Origin: Kordiimonas gwangyangensis DSM 19435 = JCM 12864
GTDB lineage: Bacteria; Pseudomonadota; Alphaproteobacteria; Sphingomonadales; Kordiimonadaceae
Direction: 5' to 3'
DNA: 64,000 bases
NCBI RefSeq assembly: GCF_000375545.1
Contig: NZ_AQXF01000002.1
Location: 222,716 to 286,715 of the forward strand
Shown piece after piece: positions 14,440-22,914 of the stretch. The notes beneath the pieces were generated by a model. The model was not told the DNA's origin, did not search any database, and saw only the letters and a list, made by a program, of their open reading frames with translations. Each line of letters begins with the position of its first letter. The stretch's first letter is position 1. A program made the position numbers and the translations under genes.

Positions 14440-14913
14440 TCAGAAGGGGATTTCGTCGTCAAGGTCAGATCGGTTACCGCCGAAGCCACCACCGGCTTGG
14501 CTCTTGGTCGTAGTGGTGCCGTATGCGTCAGCGTCACCGGCAAAACCCGGCCCGCCCTTGCCACTACTACCCAACATGGTCAATTCACCCCGAAAGCGCT
14601 GTAACACTACCTCAGTGGTGTATTTTTCAATGCCCTGCTGATCAGTCCACTTTCGGGTTTGAAGCTGGCCTTCAATGTAAACGGACGAGCCTTTTTTCAG
14701 GTATTGCTGTGCGACTTTTGCAAGAGGTTCGTTGAAGATCACGACGCGGTGCCATTCTGTCCGCTCCTTCTTCTCGCCGCTTGTCTTATCGGTCCACTGT
14801 TCACCGGTCGCGATTGAGAGGTTAACGACCAGTGCGCCGTCATTCATCGTGCGCGCTTCTGGGTCGCGCCCAAGATTGCCGACTAGGATTACCTTATTAA
14901 CACTACCTGACAT
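14440..14913 (-). CDS. ssb: Single-stranded DNA-binding protein
   Basis: The start at 14913 ([20 protein letters not shown]) has GGAGA upstream and gives 157 residues, the usual length. The OB-fold core holds the family patterns [40 protein letters not shown] and [11 protein letters not shown]; a Gly-rich linker then leads to the acidic tip DLDDEIPF that recruits replication enzymes. An own SSB matches rolling-circle replication by the nearby Rep. It seems to be the first well-supported gene of the leftward early operon. Confidence 0.93.
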   Translation of the reverse strand: MSGSVNKVILVGNLGRDPEARTMNDGALVVNLSIATGEQWTDKTSGEKKERTEWHRVVIFNEPLAKVAQQYLKKGSSVYIEGQLQTRKWTDQQGIEKYTTEVVLQRFRGELTMLGSSGKGGPGFAGDADAYGTTTTKSQAGGGFGGNRSDLDDEIPF

Positions 14914-14992
14914 GGATTGTTCTCCGTTGCTGTGGTTGAAGCTCCGCGCCGCTTCGCGGCTTGGGGACAAGGGCTGTTCAAAAGCAAGGGGT

Positions 14993-15277
14993 TTAGATTT
15001 GAGAAGAACGGCCACTAGCAGCTTTAAATGCCACCAGTGGCCGCCCTTGCTTCGTCACAGCCCGCATAGGTGTCCAGCCCATACGGTCACACGCCACCGA
15101 CCTTGATGGCGTCTGAGCGTAAGGATGACCGGGCAGCCGGGGGGCGTTCGGCTGCCCGGTCTGCGATGTGTCAGGCTCAGACAACACCGCGACGAAAGAA
15201 TTCTGGAAAAACTGCGAGCAATCGCCCGCTTCGATTTGATGAACGCCACCTGAATGACGTGTTGAGCCTGTAGTCAT
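14993..15277 (-). CDS. Possible small early gene (94 aa)
   Basis: An open frame without recognised motifs, ending in [24 protein letters not shown] weak ribosome site (GGGGAC) lies upstream of its ATG. It would fill most of the otherwise empty stretch 14,914-15,477 upstream of ssb. An overlapping minus-strand frame at 15177-15386 also exists, so only one, or neither, may be real. Confidence 0.35.
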   Translation of the reverse strand: MTTGSTRHSGGVHQIEAGDCSQFFQNSFVAVLSEPDTSQTGQPNAPRLPGHPYAQTPSRSVACDRMGWTPMRAVTKQGRPLVAFKAASGRSSQI

Positions 15278-15378
15278 AACCGTCCCCGTATCGTGCCCGT
15301 TCTCCCGCTCTCCCGAAGCGCGGGCGGCCTTTTGTGAAGAGGAGGTACCGCCCGGCCCCGTTCCGATGGGGGAGTTGC

Positions 15379-15401
15379 AACAACAAACATCATTTGTCGT
15401 T
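15379..15401. promoter_or_regulatory. Candidate phage operator dyad
   Basis: AACAACAAA (15379-15387) and TTTGTCGTT (15393-15401) form a dyad with eight of nine pairs around a 5-bp centre. A second, weaker dyad (CATC..CAAC with GTTGATG) lies at about 15430-15457. Both lie between the leftward early operon and the start of the rightward HTH gene, the usual place of lysis/lysogeny operators. Confidence 0.5.
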
Positions 15402-15477
15402 ACGCACTATTGACCGCCACAATTTGCGGCATCTGTCAACTCATGCTATTTGTTGATGGTGAAGAGGAGATTTAGAA

Positions 15478-15768
15478 ATGCATTCTATTGATGACTATGT
15501 AGATAGGGCTTTGACGAAAAAGCGCTTTAAGTCCGATAGACAGCTTTCAACCGCACTTGGATTATCACTAGCCGCCGTGGGTTCTTGGCGCACTCGACGT
15601 GCAATCCCCTCTGAGGAAAGTATGGTCAAATTAGCTGAGTTTGCAGGCATGGACGCCGAAATTGCCCTACTCGAATTGGGCTGGTGGCGGTCAGTTAGCC
15701 GCAATGAACACGCTGCCGCGACAACCTATCAAAAGTTGATTCAACACCACTCTCATATGGCAGCTTAG
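15478..15768 (+). CDS. HTH transcriptional regulator of the prophage
   Basis: The 96-residue protein has a strong ribosome site (GAGGAG). Its N-terminal helices (RFKSDRQLSTALGLSLAAVGSWRTRRAIPSEE, shown in parts: RQLSTALGLS, AAVGSWRTRR, AIPSEESMVKLAEFAG) are a Cro/CI-like helix-turn-helix of the kind found in short phage regulators that include DUF3693-type proteins. It is transcribed away from the early operon, next to dyad operators, so it is the probable repressor of the lytic genes. The C-terminal 30 residues carry many Ala/His and no ligand domain. Confidence 0.7.
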   Translation: MHSIDDYVDRALTKKRFKSDRQLSTALGLSLAAVGSWRTRRAIPSEESMVKLAEFAGMDAEIALLELGWWRSVSRNEHAAATTYQKLIQHHSHMAA

Positions 15769-15834
15769 CGGCAGATTTCTGCGGTTTTGATTAAGACGTA
15801 ACAGGAAGAACGTTTTAAGTACAAAGTGCCATCG

Positions 15835-15872
15835 TTTCCCATACCAATTTATATTATGGGAAATATAAATTA
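15835..15872. other. AT-rich dyad with dif-like features at right prophage edge
   Basis: Two dyads overlap here: TTTCCCATA/TATGGGAAA (15835-15843, 15855-15863), and AATTTATATT/AATATAAATT (15846-15855, 15862-15871) with a 6-bp centre. On the plus strand TTTATA-TTATGGGAAAT (15848-15864) matches 14 of 17 positions of the centre plus XerD arm of the E. coli dif site; the XerC arm is poor. The site lies between the last phage gene and the host gene stop. With no integrase present, Xer-dependent insertion is a reasonable hypothesis. Confidence 0.35.
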
Positions 15873-15890
15873 TGCTTATGATACAATCGC

Positions 15891-17744
15891 CTAGGCTTCC
15901 TCAAGTGCGATCAGCTTCTGTTCTGCCTCGTTCGCCTCTAGCTGACGCTGCCACATGTCGGCGTATCGTCCTTTCAATTTCAGAAGCGCTTGATGGTTTC
16001 CGCGTTCGACGATCTTGCCATTATCAAGCACCAGAATTTCATTGGCGTTCACGATTGTTGAAAGCCGGTGCGCAATGACCAGTGTTGTGCGTCCTTCAGA
16101 GATGCGGTCAAGTGACGCTTGAATATCGCGCTCGGTATGCCCATCCAGCGCTGATGTTGCTTCGTCGAGCAAAAGGATTGGCGGGTTTTTCAGTATCGTG
16201 CGCGCGATCGCGACGCGCTGCTTTTCGCCACCTGAGAGCTTCAAGCCACGCTCGCCGACCTCCGTGTCGTAACCTTCAGGCAGGCTTTCAATAAAATCGT
16301 GGATGTGGGCCAGCTTGGCCGCTTCTTCGACTTCCTGATCACTTGCTTCCGGACGTCCGTAGCGGATGTTGTAGCGAATGGTGTCGTTGAAAAGCACTGT
16401 ATCCTGTGGAACCACTCCGATTTTGCTGCGCAGCGAAACCTGGCTAACGTCTGCCACGTCCTGTCCATCAATGCTGACTTTGCCCGAAGCAATGTCATAA
16501 AAACGGAAAAGAATGCGGGAAATAGTCGATTTGCCAGCACCGCTCGGCCCCACAATGGCTGTTGTCGTTCCGCTCGGCACCCGGAACGAAATGCCTTTCA
16601 AGATCGGACGATCCTTGTGATAGCGGAAATGAACATCCTCGAATGTGATTTCACCGCCCGCGACGTTCAAGATCTCTGGGCTATCGCCGTCGCGCACGTC
16701 GGATTCAGTCGCAATAATCTCAAACATTTTCTCCATATCCACCAGAGACTGTTTGATTTCGCGGTACACAAACCCGAGGAAGTTAAGCGGCATATAAATC
16801 TGTATCAGAAGTGAGTTCACGAGGACAAACTCGCCGATTGTGAACCGACCGTCGATCACACCTTGGGCCGCCATCCACAGTACAACCACAAGACCAAGGG
16901 ATATGATAATGCCCTGCCCGACGTTCAGCAATGTGAGCGATAGCTGACTACGGACTGAGGCCTGTTCGTAGGCCGCGAGCGCGGTGTCAAACCGGCGGGC
17001 CTCATGCTCTTCGTTGGTGAAATATTTGACCGTCTCAAAATTGAGCAGGCTGTCGATCGCCTTGGTGTTCGCTTTAGTGTCCTGGTCATTCATTTCACGG
17101 CGAAATTTGAGCCGCCAATCGGTGATGGCGATGGTGAAATAGATATAACTTGCAAGGCAGACAAACGTAATAAGGGCGTACAAAAAACCAAACTTTAGCC
17201 AAAAAATGGCAGAAATCAGCGCTATTTCGAGTAATGTTGGAAGAATGTTGAACAGCATGAAACGGAGCAGGAAATCGATCCCCTTGGTTCCCCGTTCAAT
17301 GATACGGCTCAGCCCGCCCGTTCTACGTTCCAAGTGAAATTTAAGCGACAATGCGTGAAGGTGCCGGAAGGTTGAGAGTGCGATCTGCCGCAACGCATGC
17401 TGACCGACTTTAACGAAAACCGCGTCCCTCAGCTCGCCAAATAACTGGCTTAGAACACGTGCGGTGCCGTAGCCCAGAATAAGGCCGGTGGGAACCGCAA
17501 GCGCAATTGTGCTCGCGTCTATGTCGCCTTTTCCCCCGGTTAAAGCGTCGACTGCGTCTTTGAAAAGAAATGGAACGTAGACACCAAGCAATTTGGCGAG
17601 TACGAGCAGTGCCAACGCGCCAACGACGCGTACTTTAAGATCACCACGACCAGCAACCCAGAGGTAAGGCAGCAGGCTCTTCACAGTTTTCCAGTGATTG
17701 TCTTTTTTCCGCGCTGTTGTCGCTGCGGCCTGCTCTTCTTTCAT
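15891..17744 (-). CDS. ABC exporter, Atm1 type
   Basis: This 617-residue half-transporter has an N-terminal six-TM ABC exporter domain (about 1-350) and a C-terminal ATPase with Walker A GPSGAGKST, Q-loop GVVPQDTVLFNDT, signature LSGGEKQRVAIART, Walker B ILLLDEATSALD and H-loop VIAHRLS. The HLERRTGGLSRIIERGTKG segment is characteristic of Atm1/HMT1-type transporters, which in alphaproteobacteria export glutathione-bound metals and serve Fe-S homeostasis. It is the first host gene to the right of the prophage. Confidence 0.88.
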   Translation of the reverse strand: MKEEQAAATTARKKDNHWKTVKSLLPYLWVAGRGDLKVRVVGALALLVLAKLLGVYVPFLFKDAVDALTGGKGDIDASTIALAVPTGLILGYGTARVLSQLFGELRDAVFVKVGQHALRQIALSTFRHLHALSLKFHLERRTGGLSRIIERGTKGIDFLLRFMLFNILPTLLEIALISAIFWLKFGFLYALITFVCLASYIYFTIAITDWRLKFRREMNDQDTKANTKAIDSLLNFETVKYFTNEEHEARRFDTALAAYEQASVRSQLSLTLLNVGQGIIISLGLVVVLWMAAQGVIDGRFTIGEFVLVNSLLIQIYMPLNFLGFVYREIKQSLVDMEKMFEIIATESDVRDGDSPEILNVAGGEITFEDVHFRYHKDRPILKGISFRVPSGTTTAIVGPSGAGKSTISRILFRFYDIASGKVSIDGQDVADVSQVSLRSKIGVVPQDTVLFNDTIRYNIRYGRPEASDQEVEEAAKLAHIHDFIESLPEGYDTEVGERGLKLSGGEKQRVAIARTILKNPPILLLDEATSALDGHTERDIQASLDRISEGRTTLVIAHRLSTIVNANEILVLDNGKIVERGNHQALLKLKGRYADMWQRQLEANEAEQKLIALEEA

Positions 17745-17829
17745 TCCTGCGCCTTAAGGTGTATTTTTGAAATAATTTAATTTAGAAAATATGGCATTGG
17801 CCGTGGCAAGTTCAACCGCTGATTAGGAT

Positions 17830-18579
17830 TTATTGCCGCAAGATCAGCGTGTCGCCACGAAATTCGATACTACCGAAATGGCGCAAGACTGACATTCCGA
17901 GTAGCGAACCCTGCATATCAGCGCCATTCACTGTTACAGGCACATCGTAAAACACGGCATCCCCCACATTGACCTGCGAGACTGTTGCGCGGGCGAACTT
18001 AACATTGCCGTTCGCTGTGCTTGCAATGCCGCTAAAGTCGAGAAGTCCCGTGTTGATCCCTACCCTGCGAGCATCTTCCGGGCTTAGCACGACATTTGAG
18101 GCGCCTGTATCGATCATGAAACGCACTGGAACGCCATTTACGTCAGCCCGAAGCCAAAAGTGGCCGTCTTGTGCCCGGTGAAGCATCATGCCTTCGCTTG
18201 TGACCATTACCCCGCTAGGGTCAATTGCACTCATGAAGCGTGTGCCAAGATCCGAACGGTACAGGTAGAAGACGGCGATACCTGCGATGATTAACGCCCA
18301 GATCCCAGCGAACTTTGCGATGCGTGCAATGCTCGAGCGGCTCCAGAATGCCGCTGCGCCGCCAAATATGAAGATGATGATCAATCCTCTAACAAGATAG
18401 GGGTCCATCGACATATCCACAGGGAACGCGAGCGACAGCCCAAAAAGAAGCATGGCCATGCCGGCAACAAAAACGATAAGCCTGAGCCAGCGAGACGGAT
18501 TGGCGTGATAATCACGATCCGCAGGATGGTTGCCCTGCTCTCGCTCACTATCTGGTACCTGCCAAGGGTCGCGCCGCAT
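17830..18579 (-). CDS. Retropepsin-like aspartic protease, TIGR02281 type
   Basis: The 249-residue protein has three hydrophobic segments in the first 115 residues and then an exposed aspartic protease domain starting with FWLRADVNGVPVRFMIDTGAS; the DTGAS motif is the single catalytic site of the retropepsin fold, active as a dimer. LGMSVLRHFGSIEFRGDTLIL closes the domain. The family is common in alphaproteobacteria and its substrate is not known. Probably anchored in the inner membrane facing the periplasm. Confidence 0.85.
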   Translation of the reverse strand: MRRDPWQVPDSEREQGNHPADRDYHANPSRWLRLIVFVAGMAMLLFGLSLAFPVDMSMDPYLVRGLIIIFIFGGAAAFWSRSSIARIAKFAGIWALIIAGIAVFYLYRSDLGTRFMSAIDPSGVMVTSEGMMLHRAQDGHFWLRADVNGVPVRFMIDTGASNVVLSPEDARRVGINTGLLDFSGIASTANGNVKFARATVSQVNVGDAVFYDVPVTVNGADMQGSLLGMSVLRHFGSIEFRGDTLILRQ

Positions 18580-18653
18580 CGTCTACTCCGTTTCGGAGCT
18601 AGAAACATAAAAGATGCAGGCGCTTAGGCCAAGCTACTTTGTAGCGGACGCGG

Positions 18654-19409
18654 TCACGTAAGCGTGACGGTCATGCCGTCATATGCGGGCTCGACACCTG
18701 CTGGAAGCTCGCGACATAGTGTTTCGTAATCCATGTCCCACGTCATGTGCGTCAGGATCGCGCGTTCAGGCCTCACGCGTTCAATCCACTCAAGCGTTTG
18801 TGCGAGGTGCGAGTGTGTCGGATGCTCTTTGTAGCGCAAGGCATCTACAACCCAGACCTTGACGCCAGCAAGTGTGTCAAAGGCAGATTCTGGGAGCCTG
18901 TTCAGGTCAGTCGAATAGGCAAAATCGCCCACGCGGAAGCCAAGGCTGATGCCACCGCCGTGTCCCTGTTCGAACGGTATGACTTTCATGTCACCGACCG
19001 ATACAGGCCCGGTGATTGTGTTCGCCTTGCAAATTGCGGAATAGTTATTCTGGCTGCGAAAAATATAGTCAAACCGGTGCCTTAGAATGGATAGGGTCTG
19101 CGCATCCGCATACACTGGTACCCGCTCGCCACTGGTCTGATAAAAACCACGCAGGTCATCAATGCCATGGGTATGGTCCGCATGATCATGGGTATAGAAT
19201 ACCGCGTCGATCATCCCTACTTTTGCGGACAGCATCTGCTCCCGCAGGTCGGGCGTCGTATCGAACAGGATTGTCTTTCCACCACTTTCCAGAAGTACGC
19301 TTGCCCGGCGGCGACGGTTTTTTGGGTTTTTGGGGTCACACGCACCCCAGTATTCGGGCATTTTGGGAACACCACCTGAAGTGCCGCAGCCCAGGATGGT
19401 CAATTTCAT
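18654..19409 (-). CDS. MBL-fold metallohydrolase, PhnP-like
   Basis: The 251-residue protein opens with MKLTILGCGTSGGVPKMP, has a Cys/Asp segment near residue 25, and carries the binuclear metal motif HDHADHTHGIDDLR. A further His (EQGHGGG) and the end ILTHMTWDMDY fit PhnP-type phosphodiesterases that open cyclic ribose phosphates. No other phn genes are nearby, so the substrate remains open. The ATG overlaps the tatD end by four bases; it is the last gene of a seven-gene operon. Confidence 0.85.
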   Translation of the reverse strand: MKLTILGCGTSGGVPKMPEYWGACDPKNPKNRRRRASVLLESGGKTILFDTTPDLREQMLSAKVGMIDAVFYTHDHADHTHGIDDLRGFYQTSGERVPVYADAQTLSILRHRFDYIFRSQNNYSAICKANTITGPVSVGDMKVIPFEQGHGGGISLGFRVGDFAYSTDLNRLPESAFDTLAGVKVWVVDALRYKEHPTHSHLAQTLEWIERVRPERAILTHMTWDMDYETLCRELPAGVEPAYDGMTVTLT

Positions 19410-20221
19410 GCTGCCTTGCCCGCTAATTTGGGTGGGGTGATCTTGTCAAAGAGCCGGAAGAAGTTTGCCGTTGTCGCTTCTTGAAGCTCAGCGAATGAGA
19501 CACCCTTCAGGTCAGCGACAAACTCTGCCGTGTTCATGACGAAAGCCGGCTCGCATGTCTTGCCGCGATGCGGTACCGGTGCGAGGAATGGAGAATCAGT
19601 CTCCACCAGCAGGCGGTCCATGGGGAGTGTTTTCACGGTTTCCTGCAGGTCGCGCGCGCTCTTGAAGGTCGCAATACCGGAAATGGAAATATAGAGACCC
19701 ATCTCAAGGCATGCATCCGCCAGTCGCTGGCTTGCAGTAAAGCAGTGGATCACACCTTTGAAGTCACCCTTTGCCATTTCGTCGGAGAGCATCTTGATGC
19801 AGTCGTCATCTGCATCACGCGTGTGTACTATCACCGGAAGACCTGTTTCGCGGGCTGCCGAGATATGGGCACAGAAGTTGACCTTCTGCATGTCGCGCGG
19901 GGCGTTGTCGTAATAATAATCCAGCCCTGTTTCGCCGATACCGACGATCTTCGGGTGTGCGGCGCGTTTTATTAGCTCCTGCACCGCCACGTCGGGCTCA
20001 TTCTCAGCTTCGTGGGGGTGAATACCGACGGTACCAAACACGTCATCGTATTTTTCAGCGATGATACGGACTTCGTCATATTCCTTGAGCTTGGTGTTGA
20101 TCGCCAGCATGCAGCCAACACCTGCTGCGCGGGCTCGTTCAATCACACCAGCCTCGTCCTCTCGCAAACCCTTGTAGTTCAGGTGGCAGTGGCTATCGAC
20201 GATATATCCGTATTCCGGCAT
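19406..20221 (-). CDS. tatD: TatD-family metal-dependent DNase
   Basis: The 271-residue TIM-barrel hydrolase has the N-terminal metal site DSHCHLNY, the GIHPHEAE strand, GIGETGLDYYYDNAPRDMQ, VIVHTRDADDD, GVIHCFTAS and LLVETDSPFLAPVPHRGK with the final metal-binding Asp. All conserved patches of the YcfH/TatD group are present. It follows metG with start and stop touching, as in many proteobacteria. Confidence 0.92.
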   Translation of the reverse strand: MPEYGYIVDSHCHLNYKGLREDEAGVIERARAAGVGCMLAINTKLKEYDEVRIIAEKYDDVFGTVGIHPHEAENEPDVAVQELIKRAAHPKIVGIGETGLDYYYDNAPRDMQKVNFCAHISAARETGLPVIVHTRDADDDCIKMLSDEMAKGDFKGVIHCFTASQRLADACLEMGLYISISGIATFKSARDLQETVKTLPMDRLLVETDSPFLAPVPHRGKTCEPAFVMNTAEFVADLKGVSFAELQEATTANFFRLFDKITPPKLAGKAA

Positions 20222-21774
20222 TAGTCGGTGCTTTCTTCCGGCAATTCAAACCGTGGGAACACACCTTCCGGCTTGGGGATAGCAATCCCGGGTTTAAGGC
20301 GCCCTGCTTGGCCGATCTGGTCGAAGCCACGTTCACTGACGCCAATTTGGGACAGCAGCTTATCAGTGGATTGAGGCATGATAGGCTGGGCGAGAATGGC
20401 AAGCTGGCGAATGGCTTCCGCGAGCACATAGAGCACAGTATTCATGCGTTCAGGGTCGGTCTTCTTAAGCTTCCAGGGTTCCTGAACAGAAATATAGCTG
20501 TCAGCAGCGCTTGCTTGGGTCCAGATCGCATCAAGCGCCAGATGGAATGCCTGATTGTCGATATGACCGCGGACAACATCAAGTGTTTTCTCAATATTGC
20601 CAAGCAACTCTTTGTCTTCACTGCTAAAATCACCTGGTACAGGGAGCGCCTCGTCGCAATTTTTGTGAATCATCGATAGTGTGCGTTGGCTTAGGTTGCC
20701 AAGCCCGTTCGAAAGGTCGGCGTTGCAGCGGAGCACAAATGCACGGCGTGAGAAATCACCATCATTGCCGAAGGGTACCTCGCGCAGCAGGAAGAAGCGG
20801 GTGGCGTCCAAGCCGTATTCTTCAATGAGCTCGAACGGGTCGATCACGTTCCCGAGCGATTTGGAGATTTTCTGGCCCTCGTTGGTCCACCAGCCATGCG
20901 CAAACACGCGCTTCGGAAGCGGCAGGTCGGCCGCCATGAGGAACGCCGGCCAGTATACCGCGTGGAAGCGCAGAATATCTTTACCAACAATATGTACGTT
21001 CGCGGGCCAGAACTTCTGATAGTCCGCGGCTGCCGTGTCCGGGTACCCGACAGCTGTCAAATAGTTCGCAAGCGCATCGATCCACACATACATGATGTGC
21101 CCTGGCGCATCTGGCACCTTAACACCCCAGTTGAACGTGGTACGCGAGACCGAGAGGTCTTCAAGGCCGCCTTTGACAAAGCTGCGTACCTCGTTCAAAC
21201 GGCTTTTGGGCATCACGAAGTCTGGATTGTTGTCATAAAGCTCAAGCAGTTTGTCTTCGAATGCAGAGAGCTTGAAGAAATAGCTGGGTTCTTCGACCCA
21301 CTCAACCGGCGCGCCAGTCGGGGCCAGTTTTTCGCCGCCCTGCCCTTCGATCAGCTCGCTTTCCGCATAGAATGCCTCATCTCGGACGGAGTACCAGCCA
21401 GAATAACGGTCTTCGTAAATGAATCCCTTCTCCTGAAGAACCTTCCAGAGGTGCTGGACCGATTTTTTATGCCGCTCTTCCGTCGTGCGAATGAACTGGT
21501 CGTTGGAGAAATTCATGGCTTCGGTGAGCTCTTTGAATTTCAGCGATACCTGGTCACAGAAGGTTTGCGGATCCACACCTGCTCTCTCGGCGGAACGTTC
21601 AATCTTCTGGCCGTGTTCATCGGTGCCCGTCAGGAACATTACGTCAAAACCATCGAGGCGTTTGAAGCGCGCAAGCACATCGCAGGCAAGCGTGGTGTAC
21701 GCATGGCCAATGTGTGGCTTGTCGTTCACATAATAGATGGGGGTCGTGACATAATAGGTCGGGCGGCCGGTCAT
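20221..21774 (-). CDS. metG: Methionyl-tRNA synthetase
   Basis: A class I synthetase of 517 residues. The N-terminal Rossmann core has YVTTPIYYVNDKPHIGHAYTT (HIGH signature, HIGHAYT) and MFLTGTDEHGQKIE; the second signature KISKSLGNVIDP (KMSKS type, with I replacing M) follows FAHGWWTNEGQ. No zinc-knuckle Cys cluster is visible, so it belongs to the short type without zinc; the C-terminal anticodon-binding helices are complete and there is no tRNA-binding C-terminal extension. It charges tRNA-Met for initiation and elongation. Confidence 0.95.
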   Translation of the reverse strand: MTGRPTYYVTTPIYYVNDKPHIGHAYTTLACDVLARFKRLDGFDVMFLTGTDEHGQKIERSAERAGVDPQTFCDQVSLKFKELTEAMNFSNDQFIRTTEERHKKSVQHLWKVLQEKGFIYEDRYSGWYSVRDEAFYAESELIEGQGGEKLAPTGAPVEWVEEPSYFFKLSAFEDKLLELYDNNPDFVMPKSRLNEVRSFVKGGLEDLSVSRTTFNWGVKVPDAPGHIMYVWIDALANYLTAVGYPDTAAADYQKFWPANVHIVGKDILRFHAVYWPAFLMAADLPLPKRVFAHGWWTNEGQKISKSLGNVIDPFELIEEYGLDATRFFLLREVPFGNDGDFSRRAFVLRCNADLSNGLGNLSQRTLSMIHKNCDEALPVPGDFSSEDKELLGNIEKTLDVVRGHIDNQAFHLALDAIWTQASAADSYISVQEPWKLKKTDPERMNTVLYVLAEAIRQLAILAQPIMPQSTDKLLSQIGVSERGFDQIGQAGRLKPGIAIPKPEGVFPRFELPEESTD

Positions 21775-21804
21775 AATTGTCTTCTCAATTGCTTTTGAAC
21801 TGAT

Positions 21805-22914
21805 TTACGCGCGTGCAAGCGTTCCAAGGGAGCTGAACAGGTGAACAAGTACCTGCTTGCGGTCAAGGTTGACGGCGTCAGCCCGCGCGATTAAACGGCC
21901 CATCTTTTCCCACAGGTCCATCCACTGATCAAGCCCGGTGAGCGTGGAAATTCGCATCATTTCGGCGGATTCACCTGCCATCACGTCCGTCGTGGCCACA
22001 CCACTCGCCGCTTGGCGGATCAAACGCTCAAGCCAATCCAGCAGCATGGCGACAAAAAGGCGGTACTCCTGATCGGCTTTTGGGGCCGCTAGTTGGCCCG
22101 CCAATGTATGGAGCGCAGGGATATCAATCCTTGGCAAGGAGGTCAGGAACCCTGCCATTTGTTTGTATAGATTTACTCCGCCGAGCGCAGCGAGTTCCAT
22201 CGCCCTGCCCGGTGCCCCATTGGAAAGGCGTGCGAGTGCGGTCAGCTCCTCGGGCGAAAGGCTTGGATGCTGCAGTGCGAGCACCGCACGAACACTGTCT
22301 TCGCCTAATGGCTTCAGCTTCAGCGTCCTGCAGCGGCTGCGAATGGTGGGCAACAGTTTGCCCGGCGAGTGAGCCACAAGGATAAGGATCGATTTGGCAG
22401 GAGGCTCCTCAAGAAGCTTGAGGAGCGCGTTGGCCGCATTAACGTTCATTTCATCCGCCGCGTCGACGACCGCAACCCGCCAGCCACCTTCCGCGCTTGT
22501 TTGCGAGAAGAAGCCGATGAGTTTACGAATATCATCAATGACGATGTCGTTCCTCAGTTTGCCTGTTTTCTCATTCTCAGTGCGCTCGGCAACAATAATA
22601 CCGCCGTGTCCACCAGACACGACCCGCTGGATCACAGGGTTCTGGCTGTCTGTAACAAGGCTTTCAGCGAGAGTGGGGAGTGCTTCGCCAAACAGGCCTG
22701 CACCAGCGTCTTCTGCAGGCTGAGCAGCAAGGAACTTCGCAATACGCCACGCAAGTGTCGCTTTGCCAATACCTTTGGGACCAGTGATCAGCCACGCATG
22801 GTGTAGTCGCTCACCGTTGAACGCTTCAAGGAACTGCCGTTCGGCGGCCTCATGGCCAAAAAGATGTTCTGTGGCCCTTGGATGGAACAGCGATTTTGTA
22901 GTCTCATCGCTCAT
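21805..22914 (-). CDS. holB: DNA polymerase III subunit delta'
   Basis: The 369-residue clamp-loader subunit has the modified P-loop WLITGPKGIGKATLAWRIAKF, the segment VVDAADEMNVNAANALLKLLEEPP and SRCRTLKLKPL, which are hallmarks of the delta' AAA+ fold. It works in the clamp loader with delta and DnaX to place the beta clamp on DNA. The gene overlaps tmk by four bases (ATGA), a common arrangement. Confidence 0.93.
   Translation of the reverse strand: MSDETTKSLFHPRATEHLFGHEAAERQFLEAFNGERLHHAWLITGPKGIGKATLAWRIAKFLAAQPAEDAGAGLFGEALPTLAESLVTDSQNPVIQRVVSGGHGGIIVAERTENEKTGKLRNDIVIDDIRKLIGFFSQTSAEGGWRVAVVDAADEMNVNAANALLKLLEEPPAKSILILVAHSPGKLLPTIRSRCRTLKLKPLGEDSVRAVLALQHPSLSPEELTALARLSNGAPGRAMELAALGGVNLYKQMAGFLTSLPRIDIPALHTLAGQLAAPKADQEYRLFVAMLLDWLERLIRQAASGVATTDVMAGESAEMMRISTLTGLDQWMDLWEKMGRLIARADAVNLDRKQVLVHLFSSLGTLARA

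Larger units (their letters stand above)
60..15872. mobile_element. Tailless double-jelly-roll (corticovirus-like) prophage
   Basis: The region combines a HerA/FtsK-type packaging ATPase, a candidate jelly-roll capsid protein, about ten small single-TM proteins, two fibre-like spikes, an SleB hydrolase, a 3TM holin, SSB and a rolling-circle Rep. It has no terminase, portal, tail or integrase gene. PM2 and related membrane-containing phages show this gene set; PM2 itself is about 10 kb, so this element is larger. The right limit is placed between the HTH gene and the host ABC transporter stop at 15,891. The left limit is uncertain: genes 66-1747 may be cargo or host, and the true edge may lie outside the window. 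The lysis, spike and capsid genes look intact. Confidence 0.8.

Noticed and set aside
14920-15470. Second minus-strand frame at 15177-15386
   Set aside because: Arg-rich composition, no ribosome site and overlap with the slightly better 14993-15277 frame.
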